Assembly (NCBI RefSeq): GCF_001704415.2
Contig: NC_030816.1
Span: forward strand, 82,400,713-82,464,712
Reading direction: 5' to 3'
From: Capra hircus
Lineage: Eukaryota; Chordata; Mammalia; Artiodactyla; Bovidae
Length of the DNA stretch: 64,000 bases
Below are positions 50,001 through 55,395 of the stretch, in pieces. The notes beneath the pieces are model-generated. The model did no database searches and had not been told where the DNA came from. It saw only the letters and a list, made by a program, of their open reading frames with translations. The first letter of the stretch is position 1, and each line of letters opens with the position of its first letter. The position numbers were made by a program, and so were the translations under genes.

Positions 50001-53000
50001 ACTCACAGTCCGGGCCAAGCTGGTCCTCCCTGCAGGGCCCAGAGAGCTCCAGGAGGCTCCAGAAGGTGGGTGGCGTCCTGCCTGCAAGCATCTGTCCTTC
50101 CCTGTCACTGTTTCCGAGCCTGGGGCAGCAGACGGCTTGAAAGGCTGCAGCCTTTCCTTTCTGCTGCCCACTGAGCCTGTGTTCCAGGAACGCCCGCCAA
50201 ACCCGCAAAGCCCAGCCTGCTTCTCTGGACCCCTCGACTTAGGAGGGAAATCAGTGACCAAAATCAGGCGTGTGATGCCCACTCAACGGGCTCTTGCGAC
50301 GCCTGCCTGGGGGCTTCCTCCCAGGCGGCCGGCTCGCACACTGTCTCACCGGAGAAACAGTCCTCTGTGTGGACGGACACCCGCATTATGGTCTGGTTCA
50401 CCTCCAGCTCCAGGCTGAAGGGCCTGCCAGGCTCCCAGTGACTGGCTCCCTGCTCCCATGCCACGTGGGCAGCGGCTGCTCGGAAGGGAGGAGGGGTCAA
50501 GGTCCTCAGCTTCATGAGGTGGGACTGACTCAGATAACGGGGACACAGGAAAGCAGTGAGGTGGAGAATGAAGACAGGGAGAGGACAGTTCCACATTCTT
50601 AGCAATGTTGTCATCAGCTGTTAAGTCATGCGACCCCGTGGACTGGAGCACACCAGGCTTCCCTGTTAGTGATCTCCTCTTTGACAGAAGAGGGACTCCT
50701 ACTGCCCACGCTTGCAGGGCCCCCAGCAAAGCAGCAGCTCACACCCTGTGGTCATGCAGCCCCCGGACAGAGGTCTCTTCCCCAGCCCACTGGCTAAAGC
50801 TCCTGCGTCCTCCTCTCCTTGGCTCTTCATGCCTCTTGGCAGCTGCCGGGTGCCTGGGTTTTGAATCCTTCCCTGATGGTGCAGCAGTGGGCAGCATGTG
50901 AGCAGGGCCAGGGGAGCCCCGCGTGCTGGACATGTGCTCTCTCGCTCTGGGGACCTGGGGGCTATTAACACATCCTCTGGTTAAGCTACCAGTTTGAGGG
51001 GATGGCCTTGCATGCTGTAGAAGTCGGGTTGATGGTAAATGCCAGCTTTCCTTCCAGGGACAGGGGACGAGCCATCACAGAACGGTCAGCTCTGTTTGGT
51101 AGTGCTGGGAGCCAAGAATCTACCTGTGCGGTCAGATGGCACCTTAAACTTGTTTGTTAAGGGGTAGGTATTTGTAATCAATCATTATTCATGGATGACC
51201 GTTACACATACAGGCGGGGCTTCCCTGGTGGCTCAGATGGTAAAGAATATGCCTGTGATGCAGGAGACCCTGGAGAAGGGAACGGCTACCCACTCCAGTA
51301 TTCTTGCCTGGAGAATCCCATGGATAGAGGAGCCTGGTGGGGATAGTCCACGGGGTTGCAGAGTCGGACACAACTGAGCGACTAACTCTTCCACCTTCAT
51401 TACACATGTGGCATCGTCCCTGTAAGGGGACACCAAGTGTCAGCCACTTTAAACTTGTCTTATTTTAGCTTTCCTATGAAAACCCAACATAATGTGTGTT
51501 AAAGACTAGTTTCCGAGAATCCATGGGACTCAGGCTTGCTGAAGCTAGATTTGGAATACATTTTAAACTAAACCCAAAGCTTATCAGTCCTTACTGTGAC
51601 ACCAGTGATGGCACCGGGGACTGAGGGGACCATGGAGAAAGCAATATGGTTAGTAAATGTCAATTTAGCTCAACACTGACATCTCCTCTTGGATTAACAG
51701 TAAGATGGATGACTCTCCTGTCTCATTCTCATTCACTATGGGTTTAATGGTGTCTCCAAAAGTAAAGCAAACACAGGTAATAATTATATAGAATTGCTAA
51801 ATCCCCAGTCAGTGACATAATGGAAAAATGACGGCTTGTCTAGATAGAACTGGGTCCTAAGCCTGCCACTTATCTATACGGCCTTGAGCAAGCTACTGAC
51901 TTAGCCCTCCTGGATTTCGTCTGAGAACAGGGTTAAAAGAGATAATGTGTATACAGAGTGCTGCTCCCTGGGTAGCAGGTCTGACGAGCCTGGTGGTGGT
52001 CACACCAAGGAGGCAGATTAAGACTAGGGCCACGTGGCCTAGAATCCCAAAGCACCCTTAATCCTCGGAGCAGAATTCCACCCTGAAAGTTGGAACATCC
52101 TAGTGAGAGATCACAGAGCCAGGTCTCAAAATTCCCATGCTCGCTCCTCGCTTACAATTTTTGTTCTGCGGTGGGTTTATGAGCACTTTCTGAGCACTTG
52201 GTCTCACCAAGGAGCAAGTACCAACAGGGAGTGGGGGCGCGTGGTGGGCTGAGCTTACGGGTTTTCAATCTGTTTCCCTGTGCAGCTGTCTCACTCTGCC
52301 AGACCAGCAGAGGTTGAGACTCAAGTCCCCAGTCCTGAAGAAGCAGGCCTGTCCCCAGTGGAAACATTCCTTCGTTTTCAAAGGCGTCACCCCTTCGCAG
52401 CTGAGGCAGTCCAGCCTAGAACTGACCGTTTGGGACCAGGCCACCTTCGGGGTGAACGACCGCTTCCTGGGAGGTGCCAGGCTTGGTTCGAGTAAGTCTG
52501 TCTGATCTTTAGTGACTGTCTTAACGTTCATACCATTAAAAACAGTGTTTCCGTGCTGGCAGGAGACTTAACTGGCTCCAAAACTGCCTGTTGGTTTGGT
52601 TAGTAAGTCGTGTCCGACTCTTGCGACCCCATGGACTGTAGCCCGCCAGGCTCCTCGGTCCGTTGGCTTCTCCAGGCAAGAGTACTGGAGCGGGTTGCCA
52701 CTTCCTTACCCACCATAAATGGCAATTAGTCTAGTTTCCACAACTGAGCGATAATACAGCAAAGTATTTCAACGATTTAAATCGGATTTAGATCTGCTAA
52801 AGAAACAAAAAATTATACGTCTCAAAATGGGCTGGGTACAGCCTTTGCTTTTGTTTCTGGCGTCAAGGATTATTTTCTTAAAGGAGAATATCTTCTTAAC
52901 CCAAACAAATGGCGATTCAGAAACGATCTCATTAACGGAGGGACTAGGGGGCGATGCTTCTCAGTCTCGCTCAGCGAGTGCTGGCTTTTCCTGGGGCAGC

Positions 53001-53621
53001 GAGGCTCCCAAAATGCTGCGACTACCAGGATATCCAGACACACTCCCAGGGCCTCTGAGACCACTGGGGAGAAACCAGACTCATGGTTCAATTAGTCTTA
53101 GAACGAACCCTGTCCATGGCACCCTCTTCTCACGGAGGGCAACTCCTCTCTGCGAGCTAGCCTGGCCCTCTGCCTGTCCACAGCCACAGTGATATATTAA
53201 GGCCTTTGACCCCCTTCTTTCTGGAAAAAACAACCCAAAGCTGTCCTCTCCTCACTTCCTAACTGCAGAGAGGAAGCCCCAGGCTTTTGGAGGCCTGTCG
53301 GCCCCTGGGGAGGACACCTGAGCATGTCCACACCTGCTGTTAGGGGGGTGGGTCCTCTCCCTTACTCACCGGAAGGGCACATTTTCATCTGGTCTATAAA
53401 GTTGCAGAGAAAAACTACTTTCCACTTTGCTGAGAAGGGCCGGTGGGCATCCCCCAGCTGCCATCACCAACCTGTTAGCCTCATCACTAACCTGTCCCTT
53501 TGCTCACACAGAGGAGGACCTGCCGGGCGGCGCACACACAAGCTCACAGGCAAAGCTCCAGTGGCAGAAAGTTCTTTCCAGCCCCAACGTATGGACAGAC
53601 ATGACCCTCATCCTGCACTGA
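16964..53621 (+). CDS. SYTL3: SYTL3, synaptotagmin-like protein 3 (Slp3), 3' part, 12 exons
   Basis: Twelve exons join without a frame break: 16964-17015, 18264-18333, 20977-21055, 22566-22690, 27845-27976, 40127-40305, 44957-45059, 47814-47984, 49960-50065, 51058-51163, 52286-52491 and 53512-53621. All have AG acceptors and GT donors. Together they give about 478 residues. Slp3 is a Rab27A/B effector on secretory and lytic granules; its N-terminal zinc-finger Rab-binding domain (about 130 residues in human) must lie left of the window. Seen here are a low-complexity linker, C2A and C2B. Identity rests on near-identical segments such as SVENLFLS, TEMGNFDNANVTGEIEF and SSPNVWTDMTLILH, which I recognise from human SYTL3. 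Convergent EZR next door agrees with the human locus. No frameshift or internal stop is seen, so the gene looks functional. Confidence 0.96.
17016..18263 (+). other. SYTL3 intron
   Basis: 1.25 kb with a Bov-tA SINE at 17312-17530. The rest, including 17535-18260, shows no recognised element. A TTTTG-type pentamer run sits at 17765-17781. Confidence 0.7.
17312..17530 (+). mobile_element. Bov-tA SINE
   Basis: Sense copy starting gacttcccgggtggctcag and ending near gagtcagacatgcctgag. Confidence 0.87.
18264..18333 (+). CDS. SYTL3: SYTL3 linker exon with proline-rich segment
   Basis: 70 bp, donor gtaatg. Reads SKISVVPPTPPPLSESQC followed by GGGPAR, ending on a complete codon. The run VVPPTPPP is a possible SH3-type ligand and is shared with human. 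The acceptor is a tandem cagcag: I chose the second AG, which gives KLSKIS as in human; the first AG (exon start 18261) would add one Ser and stay in frame. A CpG-rich patch starts at the donor. Confidence 0.93.
18320..18620. other. Intragenic CpG-rich patch
   Basis: By eye about 28 CpG in 300 bp of very GC-rich sequence, starting at the end of a SYTL3 exon. CpG elsewhere in these introns is rare. It would be a candidate CpG island or internal promoter; no TATA or initiator is seen. Confidence 0.5.
18358..18375 (+). other. Predicted G-quadruplex motif
   Basis: Four G runs with loops of 2, 1 and 1 bases (GGGTCGGGGTGGGGAGGG), 25 bp after a SYTL3 donor and on the sense strand, so also present in the pre-mRNA. 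Confidence 0.6.
19111..20300 (-). mobile_element. BovB LINE, 5'-truncated, with long RT open frame
   Basis: About 1.2 kb in one piece, CAGTT tail at the left. Minus-strand 20262-19624 is open for 212 codons of reverse transcriptase: FIDYAKAFDCVDHNKLW, GVHQGCILSPCLFNF and the catalytic NINNLRYADDTTLMAES. A second frame (19750-19352) continues the C-terminal part, so one frameshift lies near 19700. No endonuclease domain remains; it cannot be autonomous. Confidence 0.9.
20410..20453. repeat. Imperfect GGAT/GGAC tetranucleotide repeat
   Basis: About eleven units of GGAT, GGAC or GACG type (gggatggatggacagacgga). Confidence 0.8.
20977..21055 (+). CDS. SYTL3: SYTL3 linker exon
   Basis: 79 bp, acceptor ctttag preceded by a long pyrimidine run (tctctctctttctgtctctg), donor gtaagt. 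Reads LQELGQFKGFNKSVENLF then LSVTTHMK and ends one base into a Lys codon completed by the next exon. Human has LQEFGQFRGFNKSVENLF at the same place. Confidence 0.95.
21056..22565 (+). other. SYTL3 intron
   Basis: 21060-21480 is GC-rich unique sequence. 21480-21960 resembles an old MER1-type DNA transposon remnant split by a minus-strand Bov-tA (21617-21828). 21960-22565 has nothing recognised. Confidence 0.6.
21617..21828 (-). mobile_element. Bov-tA SINE
   Basis: Antisense copy with all landmarks from gaagtcactcagtcgtgtc to tctgagcccccagggaag. Confidence 0.9.
22566..22690 (+). CDS. SYTL3: SYTL3 linker exon
   Basis: 125 bp, acceptor ttttctag. Completes Lys, then LSKSQNDMTSDKQHPETV, a basic stretch rich in Arg, and RRSQSDTAINVTTR. 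Ends on a complete codon. RRSQSD is a basophilic-kinase/14-3-3-like site (inference). The donor AGGgtatcc is weak after position +3, so skipping or shifted use is conceivable. Confidence 0.94.
23640..23800 (-). repeat. MIR-like old SINE
   Basis: Phrases ccaccctgaggtgggtatt and taaggagattgtcacagac follow the order of MIR; diverged. Confidence 0.45.
24146..24237. mobile_element. Mariner-type MITE hairpin
   Basis: Two 30-bp arms, 24146-24175 (aggttggtcaaaaagttcat...) and 24208-24237, are inverted copies matching at 28 of 30 positions, with a 32-bp loop. The end ggttggtcaaaaagttc is typical of ruminant mariner relatives. Confidence 0.8.
25555..25757 (-). mobile_element. Bov-tA SINE
   Basis: Antisense copy, gtggctcaattgtgtccgac to ctgaaccatatgggaagct. 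Confidence 0.88.
26252..26450 (+). mobile_element. Bov-tA SINE
   Basis: Sense copy, tcttcccaggtggcttagc, B box ggttcgatccctggctc, ending gttggacatgactgacc. Confidence 0.87.
26817..27012 (+). mobile_element. hAT-type DNA transposon relic
   Basis: Begins CAGTGGTCCCCA and ends TGGGGACCCCTG, a 12-bp terminal inverted repeat with one mismatch; internal tttttggccccagggacgg is typical of an abundant old mammalian hAT. About 200 bp, internally deleted. Confidence 0.7.
27365..27585 (+). mobile_element. Bov-tA SINE
   Basis: Sense, nearly full-length: tttcctggtggctcagatgg to gactgagcgactttcactc, with a CACT tail. About 260 bp before a SYTL3 exon. Confidence 0.9.
27652..27692. repeat. (GT)n microsatellite
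   Basis: About twenty GT units with one GC interruption, 150 bp upstream of the exon at 27845. Confidence 0.92.
27845..27976 (+). CDS. SYTL3: SYTL3 linker exon
   Basis: 132 bp, exactly 44 codons, phase 0 at both ends, so skipping it would keep the frame. Acceptor ttttttcag, donor gtgagt. Reads VGTPDILKPLSPESP, then RRPTSPVLKQEDISSSP, then VLNTLFSGGLRQ. Rich in Ser-Pro/Thr-Pro sites. Human shows clear but looser similarity here, as expected of a linker. A (GT)n microsatellite lies about 150 bp upstream. Confidence 0.94.
28320..28645 (-). mobile_element. CHR-type SINE with internal tandem repeat
   Basis: Antisense CHR (tttggttgcgtggggtcttg to taccaccgggggagtcc). At 28424-28510 the unit ttgtggtggccttggagtgt recurs about three and a half times at 24-26 bp spacing. 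Confidence 0.75.
28650..29085 (-). mobile_element. L1 ORF2 fragment, antisense
   Basis: Antisense L1 phrases (gattactgtagctttgtagg, gtttgtctttgtgccaagg). Confidence 0.6.
29345..29636 (-). mobile_element. BovB LINE 3' end
   Basis: Antisense, with a small duplication of the first 30 bp (gaccccatggactgc then gaccccgtggcctgc). Confidence 0.85.
30265..30455 (+). mobile_element. Bov-tA SINE
   Basis: Sense copy (tttcccgcatggctcagtgg; ggtgggctgcagtccatgg); the B-box region is deleted. Confidence 0.82.
30955..31155 (-). mobile_element. CHR-type SINE
   Basis: Antisense; TTATT tail at the left and ctggaccaccagggaagtcc at the right. Confidence 0.75.
31790..31920 (+). repeat. MIR-like old SINE
   Basis: Contains the MIR core-like ttcacaaatgggaaaactga and ctcagagggtatgtcatttg. 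Confidence 0.5.
33630..34165 (-). mobile_element. BovB LINE 3' part
   Basis: Antisense, from gttcagtcgctcagtcatg to cttccaaggagcaaacatc. Stops present. Confidence 0.87.
34600..34660 (+). mobile_element. BovB 3' tail scrap
   Basis: Sense last 60 bp (gggtcgcaaagagtcggaca, gagcaactgaactgaac). Confidence 0.8.
34860..35000 (+). repeat. MIR-like old SINE
   Basis: agatcaggaaaccgaggctg and agtgctcaagatcacaccg follow the MIR consensus order. Confidence 0.55.
35938..36140 (+). mobile_element. Bov-tA SINE
   Basis: Sense, complete: gggcttccctgggggctcag to actcactttcacttcactc. Confidence 0.9.
36200..36220. repeat. Poly(A) tract
   Basis: About twenty A in a row. Confidence 0.9.
36450..36590 (-). mobile_element. 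CHR-type SINE, partial
   Basis: Antisense; cccagaccagggattgaacc and ctggaccaccagggaagtcc. Confidence 0.75.
36790..37140 (+). mobile_element. BovB LINE 3' part
   Basis: Sense; agtctcttggactacaagga to gagcgactgaactgaac. Confidence 0.87.
37142..37316 (-). mobile_element. CHR-type SINE
   Basis: Antisense, directly abutting the BovB tail; ccaggaatcgaacccacgtc and ctggaccaccagggaaag. Confidence 0.75.
38065..38310 (+). mobile_element. BovB LINE 3' part, internally deleted
   Basis: Sense; ctaaaggaaatcaaccctg to gttggacacaacttagcc, lacking part of the middle. Confidence 0.83.
39015..39470 (-). mobile_element. BovB LINE 3' part
   Basis: Antisense; gctcagtcgccaagtcgtg to actagaaagaccatagcc. Confidence 0.86.
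39833..39940 (-). mobile_element. BovB-type 3' fragment
   Basis: Antisense 110 bp, ctaagtcacgtctgactctt to agagtttactcagagtcg. Confidence 0.75.
40127..40305 (+). CDS. SYTL3: SYTL3 exon: start of C2A domain
   Basis: 179 bp, acceptor tgctttcag, donor gtaagt. Encodes GSLISINSTCTEMGNFDN, ANVTGEIEFAIRYCLTAH, SLEICIRACKNLAFGEE and KKKKCNP; the last codon is finished by the next exon. It holds the first strands of C2A and the polylysine-flanked calcium loop 1. The position of the second conserved Asp of classical C2 domains is Asn here (CNPYVK instead of SDPYVK). Human is almost identical, so this is a family trait rather than damage. Confidence 0.97.
40320..40680 (+). mobile_element. L1 ORF2 fragment
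   Basis: Begins near aatttatatggaaaagtgaa and caagaataaccaaggcaata, characteristic of ORF2 C-terminal sequence; starts about 15 bp after a SYTL3 donor. Frame broken. Confidence 0.6.
42570..42785 (+). mobile_element. Bov-tA SINE in old L1
   Basis: Sense, gggcttcccaggcagcacc to gaagagacttgagcacac. Confidence 0.88.
43105..43258 (+). mobile_element. Bov-tA SINE, 5'-truncated
   Basis: Sense, begins at the B box (ggtttgatctctgggttg), ends gagtcagacacgactgaac. Confidence 0.87.
43640..43920 (-). mobile_element. BovB LINE 3' end in old L1
   Basis: Antisense; gttcagttcaagtcgctcag to ttcttcaaatgaacattc. Confidence 0.86.
44957..45059 (+). CDS. SYTL3: SYTL3 exon: middle of C2A domain
   Basis: 103 bp. 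Completes Pro, then YVKTYLLPDRSSQGKRK, TSVQKNTVEPTFQETLK. Carries the C2 signature YVKTYLLPD and the basic strand of the polybasic patch. Acceptor ccaccag; the donor AAGgtactt is suboptimal. Ends in phase 0 and joins YQVELAQL. Confidence 0.96.
45340..45470 (+). mobile_element. BovA SINE
   Basis: Sense; gagaagacaatggcacccca to gacacgactgagccacttc. Confidence 0.87.
45625..45840 (+). mobile_element. BovB LINE 3' end
   Basis: Sense; tcctttggccacttgatgcc to gttgcaaggagttggacc. Confidence 0.85.
46415..46540 (+). mobile_element. BovA SINE
   Basis: Sense; ggagaaagaaatggtagccc to cttagcaactttcttttc. Confidence 0.85.
47814..47984 (+). CDS. SYTL3: SYTL3 exon: end of C2A domain
   Basis: 171 bp, 57 codons, phase 0 at both ends. 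Acceptor cctccacag, donor gtgagc. Reads YQVELAQLASRQLQVSVWH, LGVLTRRVFLGEVIVPLATW and DFEDRESQSFRWYPLRAK. The loop 3 Asp residues of synaptotagmin (VYDFDRFSKHD) are replaced by WHLGVLTRRV, so canonical calcium ligands are missing; published work calls the Slp3 C2A an atypical Ca-dependent lipid binder. A Bov-tA SINE begins about 10 bp after the exon. Confidence 0.97.
47994..48175 (+). mobile_element. Bov-tA SINE next to a splice donor
   Basis: Sense; ggcctccctggtggctcag begins about 10 bp after the exon ending at 47984, and it ends gttcagacacagctgagc. Confidence 0.88.
48914..49130 (+). mobile_element. Bov-tA SINE with internal A-rich expansion
   Basis: Sense; gtgggcttccccagtgactc to gagagtcggacaggaagc. 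At 48940-48972 the usual taaagaatctg is replaced by a 33-bp A/C-rich run. Confidence 0.85.
49960..50065 (+). CDS. SYTL3: SYTL3 exon: C2A-C2B connecting segment
   Basis: 106 bp, acceptor tatcccgcag, donor gtgggt. Reads AEKSEDSLPTNNGELTV, RAKLVLPAGPRELQEAPE and ends one base into Gly. GELTVRAKLVLP closes C2A; the rest is the short hinge to C2B. Phase 1 end matches the next exon. Confidence 0.95.
50066..51057 (+). other. SYTL3 intron
   Basis: About 1 kb of GC-rich sequence with a short BovB-tail-like scrap near 50590-50690; nothing else recognised. Confidence 0.6.
51058..51163 (+). CDS. SYTL3: SYTL3 exon: start of C2B domain
   Basis: 106 bp, acceptor ctttccttccag, donor gtaggt. Completes Gly, then TGDEPSQNGQLCLVVLGAK, NLPVRSDGTLNLFVKG. 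First C2B strands and calcium loop 1; one Asp is kept (RSDG) while the second position is lost (LNLFVK). Confidence 0.96.
51164..52285 (+). other. SYTL3 intron
   Basis: A Bov-tA SINE at 51218-51385 and a MIR-like stretch at about 51845-51965 (pattern of ctgccactta, then gccttgagcaagctactgac). The rest shows nothing recognised. Confidence 0.6.
51218..51385 (+). mobile_element. Bov-tA SINE, internally deleted
   Basis: Sense; ggggcttccctggtggctca to cacaactgagcgactaact, with the B-box segment missing. Confidence 0.87.
52286..52491 (+). CDS. SYTL3: SYTL3 exon: core of C2B domain
   Basis: 206 bp, acceptor ccctgtgcag, donor gtaagt. Reads CLTLPDQQRLRLKSPVLKK, QACPQWKHSFVFKGVTPS, QLRQSSLELTVWDQATFG, VNDRFLGGARLGS. 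Contains the C2B WKHSFVF motif and loop 3 (VWDQATFGVND), which keeps two of three Asp ligands by alignment with synaptotagmin. Near identity with human. Confidence 0.97.
52492..53511 (+). other. SYTL3 last intron
   Basis: A truncated minus-strand Bov-tA at 52598-52710; 52720-53510 is otherwise unclassified. Confidence 0.6.
52598..52710 (-). mobile_element. Bov-tA SINE, truncated
   Basis: Antisense; gttagtaagtcgtgtccgac to agcgggttgccacttcctt. Confidence 0.85.
53512..53621 (+). CDS. SYTL3: SYTL3 last coding exon and stop
   Basis: 110 coding bp to TGA at 53619-53621. Acceptor ctcacacag. Reads KEDLPGGAHTSSQAKLQWQ, KVLSSPNVWTDMTLILH and stops. The ending WTDMTL(I/V)LH is the known Slp3 C-terminus and closes the last C2B helix and strand. 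Confidence 0.97.
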
Positions 53622-53855
53622 TTGCTGTTCAAGTGCTGCAGGGCTGGGTGTGGACACGCACTGTGCGGGGGTCCCTCAGGAGTGTGAAGCTTCCCGTCTG
53701 TAGCCAGCCCACCACTGAGATGTTCTTCCAGACCCTTCTGTGTGTATTTAAGTTAAACAGCTCGATCATCGATGTTACTGAGTCTCAGGTTGGTTGTCTG
53801 CTTTGAGAGATGTACAAAATGAACAGATTTCAATAAATGTTCACCAGGTACCCTG
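53622..53855 (+). other. SYTL3: SYTL3 3' UTR
   Basis: From the stop codon to about 18 bp past an AATAAA hexamer, so a short UTR near 230 bp. Sequence is non-repetitive. The exact cleavage base is inferred, not seen. Confidence 0.75.
53832..53837 (+). promoter_or_regulatory. SYTL3: SYTL3 polyadenylation signal AATAAA
   Basis: Canonical hexamer in tttcaataaatgttc, 211 bp after the stop codon, followed by a GT/C-rich stretch. It is the first canonical hexamer after the stop. Confidence 0.8.
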
Positions 53856-54424
53856 GTCCCCCTGCGCTTAACAAACAGTGAAATTATGTCTTTCAAAGAG
53901 GAAAGAACATGGTATTCAATTCCTCCCCCCTTGGCTGTGGAAAACTTTCTGGAGGTGGTCAGCTAACCCCATGGGAGTCATTTTGGCCAGGTAAGGGTCA
54001 CTCGAGGGATGGCGGCCTCTCAGTGCAGCTGCTGGGCTGTGCAGACGGCCGGTCGGAGAAAGGACAGAACGGAGTGTGGATGGGAAGGCTGGGAATGAGC
54101 AGACAGCTACTGGCTCTTTGTGGATGTGCTCGGGAGCGGAGGAGGTACAGGTTCTGCTTGTGGAAGGACTGAGATCCTGACCAGGTCAGAAGGGCCCTCA
54201 TGGCTGAATTATCAGAACCGGTCAGTCTGAATTATCAGTACAACCTGTGTGTCTTTTCCAAATAAGCAGCTCTGATAGAAAATTCAAATGCGTGCATAGT
54301 CAATTACACACACAAAGAACACTAAAAGCAAAACCAAAAAAAAAAAAGTCATTTCCCAGATAGGAAGGCAGCAGTCAACCAGCCTCCTTACTGCCCTCAG
54401 GTCATGTCAGATTCAGGGCCGTGG
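53856..54424. other. Intergenic spacer between convergent SYTL3 and EZR
   Basis: About 570 bp between the two inferred poly(A) sites. No repeat or open frame of note. Both boundaries are inferred from poly(A) signals. Confidence 0.55.
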
Positions 54425-54442
54425 TTTTTAATATGTAATTCT

Positions 54443-54448
54443 TTTATT
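54443..54448 (-). promoter_or_regulatory. EZR: Probable EZR polyadenylation signal
   Basis: TTTATT on the plus strand reads AATAAA on the minus strand, inside acagaataataaaagaa, about 780 bp past the ezrin stop. It is the only canonical hexamer I saw on this strand between the stop and the SYTL3 end. Confidence 0.55.
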
Positions 54449-54605
54449 ATTCTGTAAAAGGTAACAAAATATACAGAATGAAACTTTCCCTTTTTTAAAC
54501 TAATGTTACAAACCCATGTTATCGCTTACATATAAATACTATGCTCTAGAGCTGATCATTATTTAGGTGTGTGAGTCCAACAATGTAGCCCTCTATCTGT
54601 TAAGC

Positions 54606-54626
54606 AAAAAAAAAAAAAAAAAAAAA
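54606..54626. repeat. Poly(A) tract in EZR 3' UTR region
   Basis: About twenty-one A on the plus strand, hence a U tract in the EZR transcript. Confidence 0.85.
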
Positions 54627-55230
54627 GAATTATCCAGAGTACAGTATCCAGCATTGTTTATCCTGAGGGATCGAATGATCACAGGATTTCGTCAACTGAA
54701 CTGAAGGCCTGGAGGAAGGAAATGGTGCAAGAGCGTAAGGGAGTGCGTCAAACTTCTGACACTTCAAAAAACAAATATACAGAGGTGGATCCTTCATAGA
54801 AATCAAGAGGAAAATCAATTTCGGCTAATTTCAGATAGAAAAAAAGTATGGCACAGAATATAAGCCACGATGTGGTTTTAATTATACTGAATCTCGTATC
54901 ACACATGCCAGCATGGAGGAGTTAGTTATTTCAAACTTTACAGGCATCTTTCCTTAATTGATTTCGTCCTGCTCCAAGCAAAAAAAAAAAAAAAAAAAAA
55001 CCGGAAGTGATTCAATAAAAATAAAAACAAGAAATCAGGCCTGTTTGGCACTATGATACAATTGGGAAAAATAAACCAGGGAAACTGCCGCCAGTCCCAG
55101 CCCCAGAACATTCCCACTGAAGCAATTGCTCTCTTGGTGAAGCACCCGGAGCAGGGAGTGGCGGCCGGAGGGCTGGGGGCGGCGCAGGGCGGTGTGGGCC
55201 GGCCGCCGCGCAGAGCCGAGGATCGGCCCC

Positions 55231-55395
55231 TCACATGGCCTCGAACTCATCGATGCGCTGCTTGGTGTTGCCTTGCCGGATCTGCCGCAGCGTCTTGTAC
55301 TTGTCCCGGCCTTGCCTCATGTTCTCGTTGTGGATGATGTCGTTGTGGGTACGCTTGTTCTCGTCTCTGGCCTGGGACAGCTCATTGGTCAGAGT
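55231..55395 (-). CDS. EZR: EZR last coding exon: C-terminal actin-binding tail
   Basis: 165 bp including TGA (55231-55233). Acceptor cccgttgcag. Reads TLTNELSQARDENKRTHND, IIHNENMRQGRDKYKTLR and QIRQGNTKQRIDEFEAM. This is the C-ERMAD end: it folds on the FERM domain or binds F-actin, switched by phosphorylation of the Thr in KYKTLRQ. The last residue is Met where human ezrin has Leu. Confidence 0.97.
   Translation of the reverse strand, partial: TLTNELSQARDENKRTHNDIIHNENMRQGRDKYKTLRQIRQGNTKQRIDEFEAM

Larger units (their letters stand above)
54425..55230 (-). other. EZR: EZR 3' UTR
   Basis: From the ezrin stop down to a minus-strand AATAAA. About 0.8 kb, AT-rich and free of ruminant SINEs. 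It contains two long minus-strand T tracts (plus-strand A runs at about 54606-54626 and 54979-55000). Length is compatible with a UTR near 1 kb in other mammals (memory). The end is inferred; a minus-strand ATTAAA near 54876 is an alternative earlier site. Confidence 0.65.
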
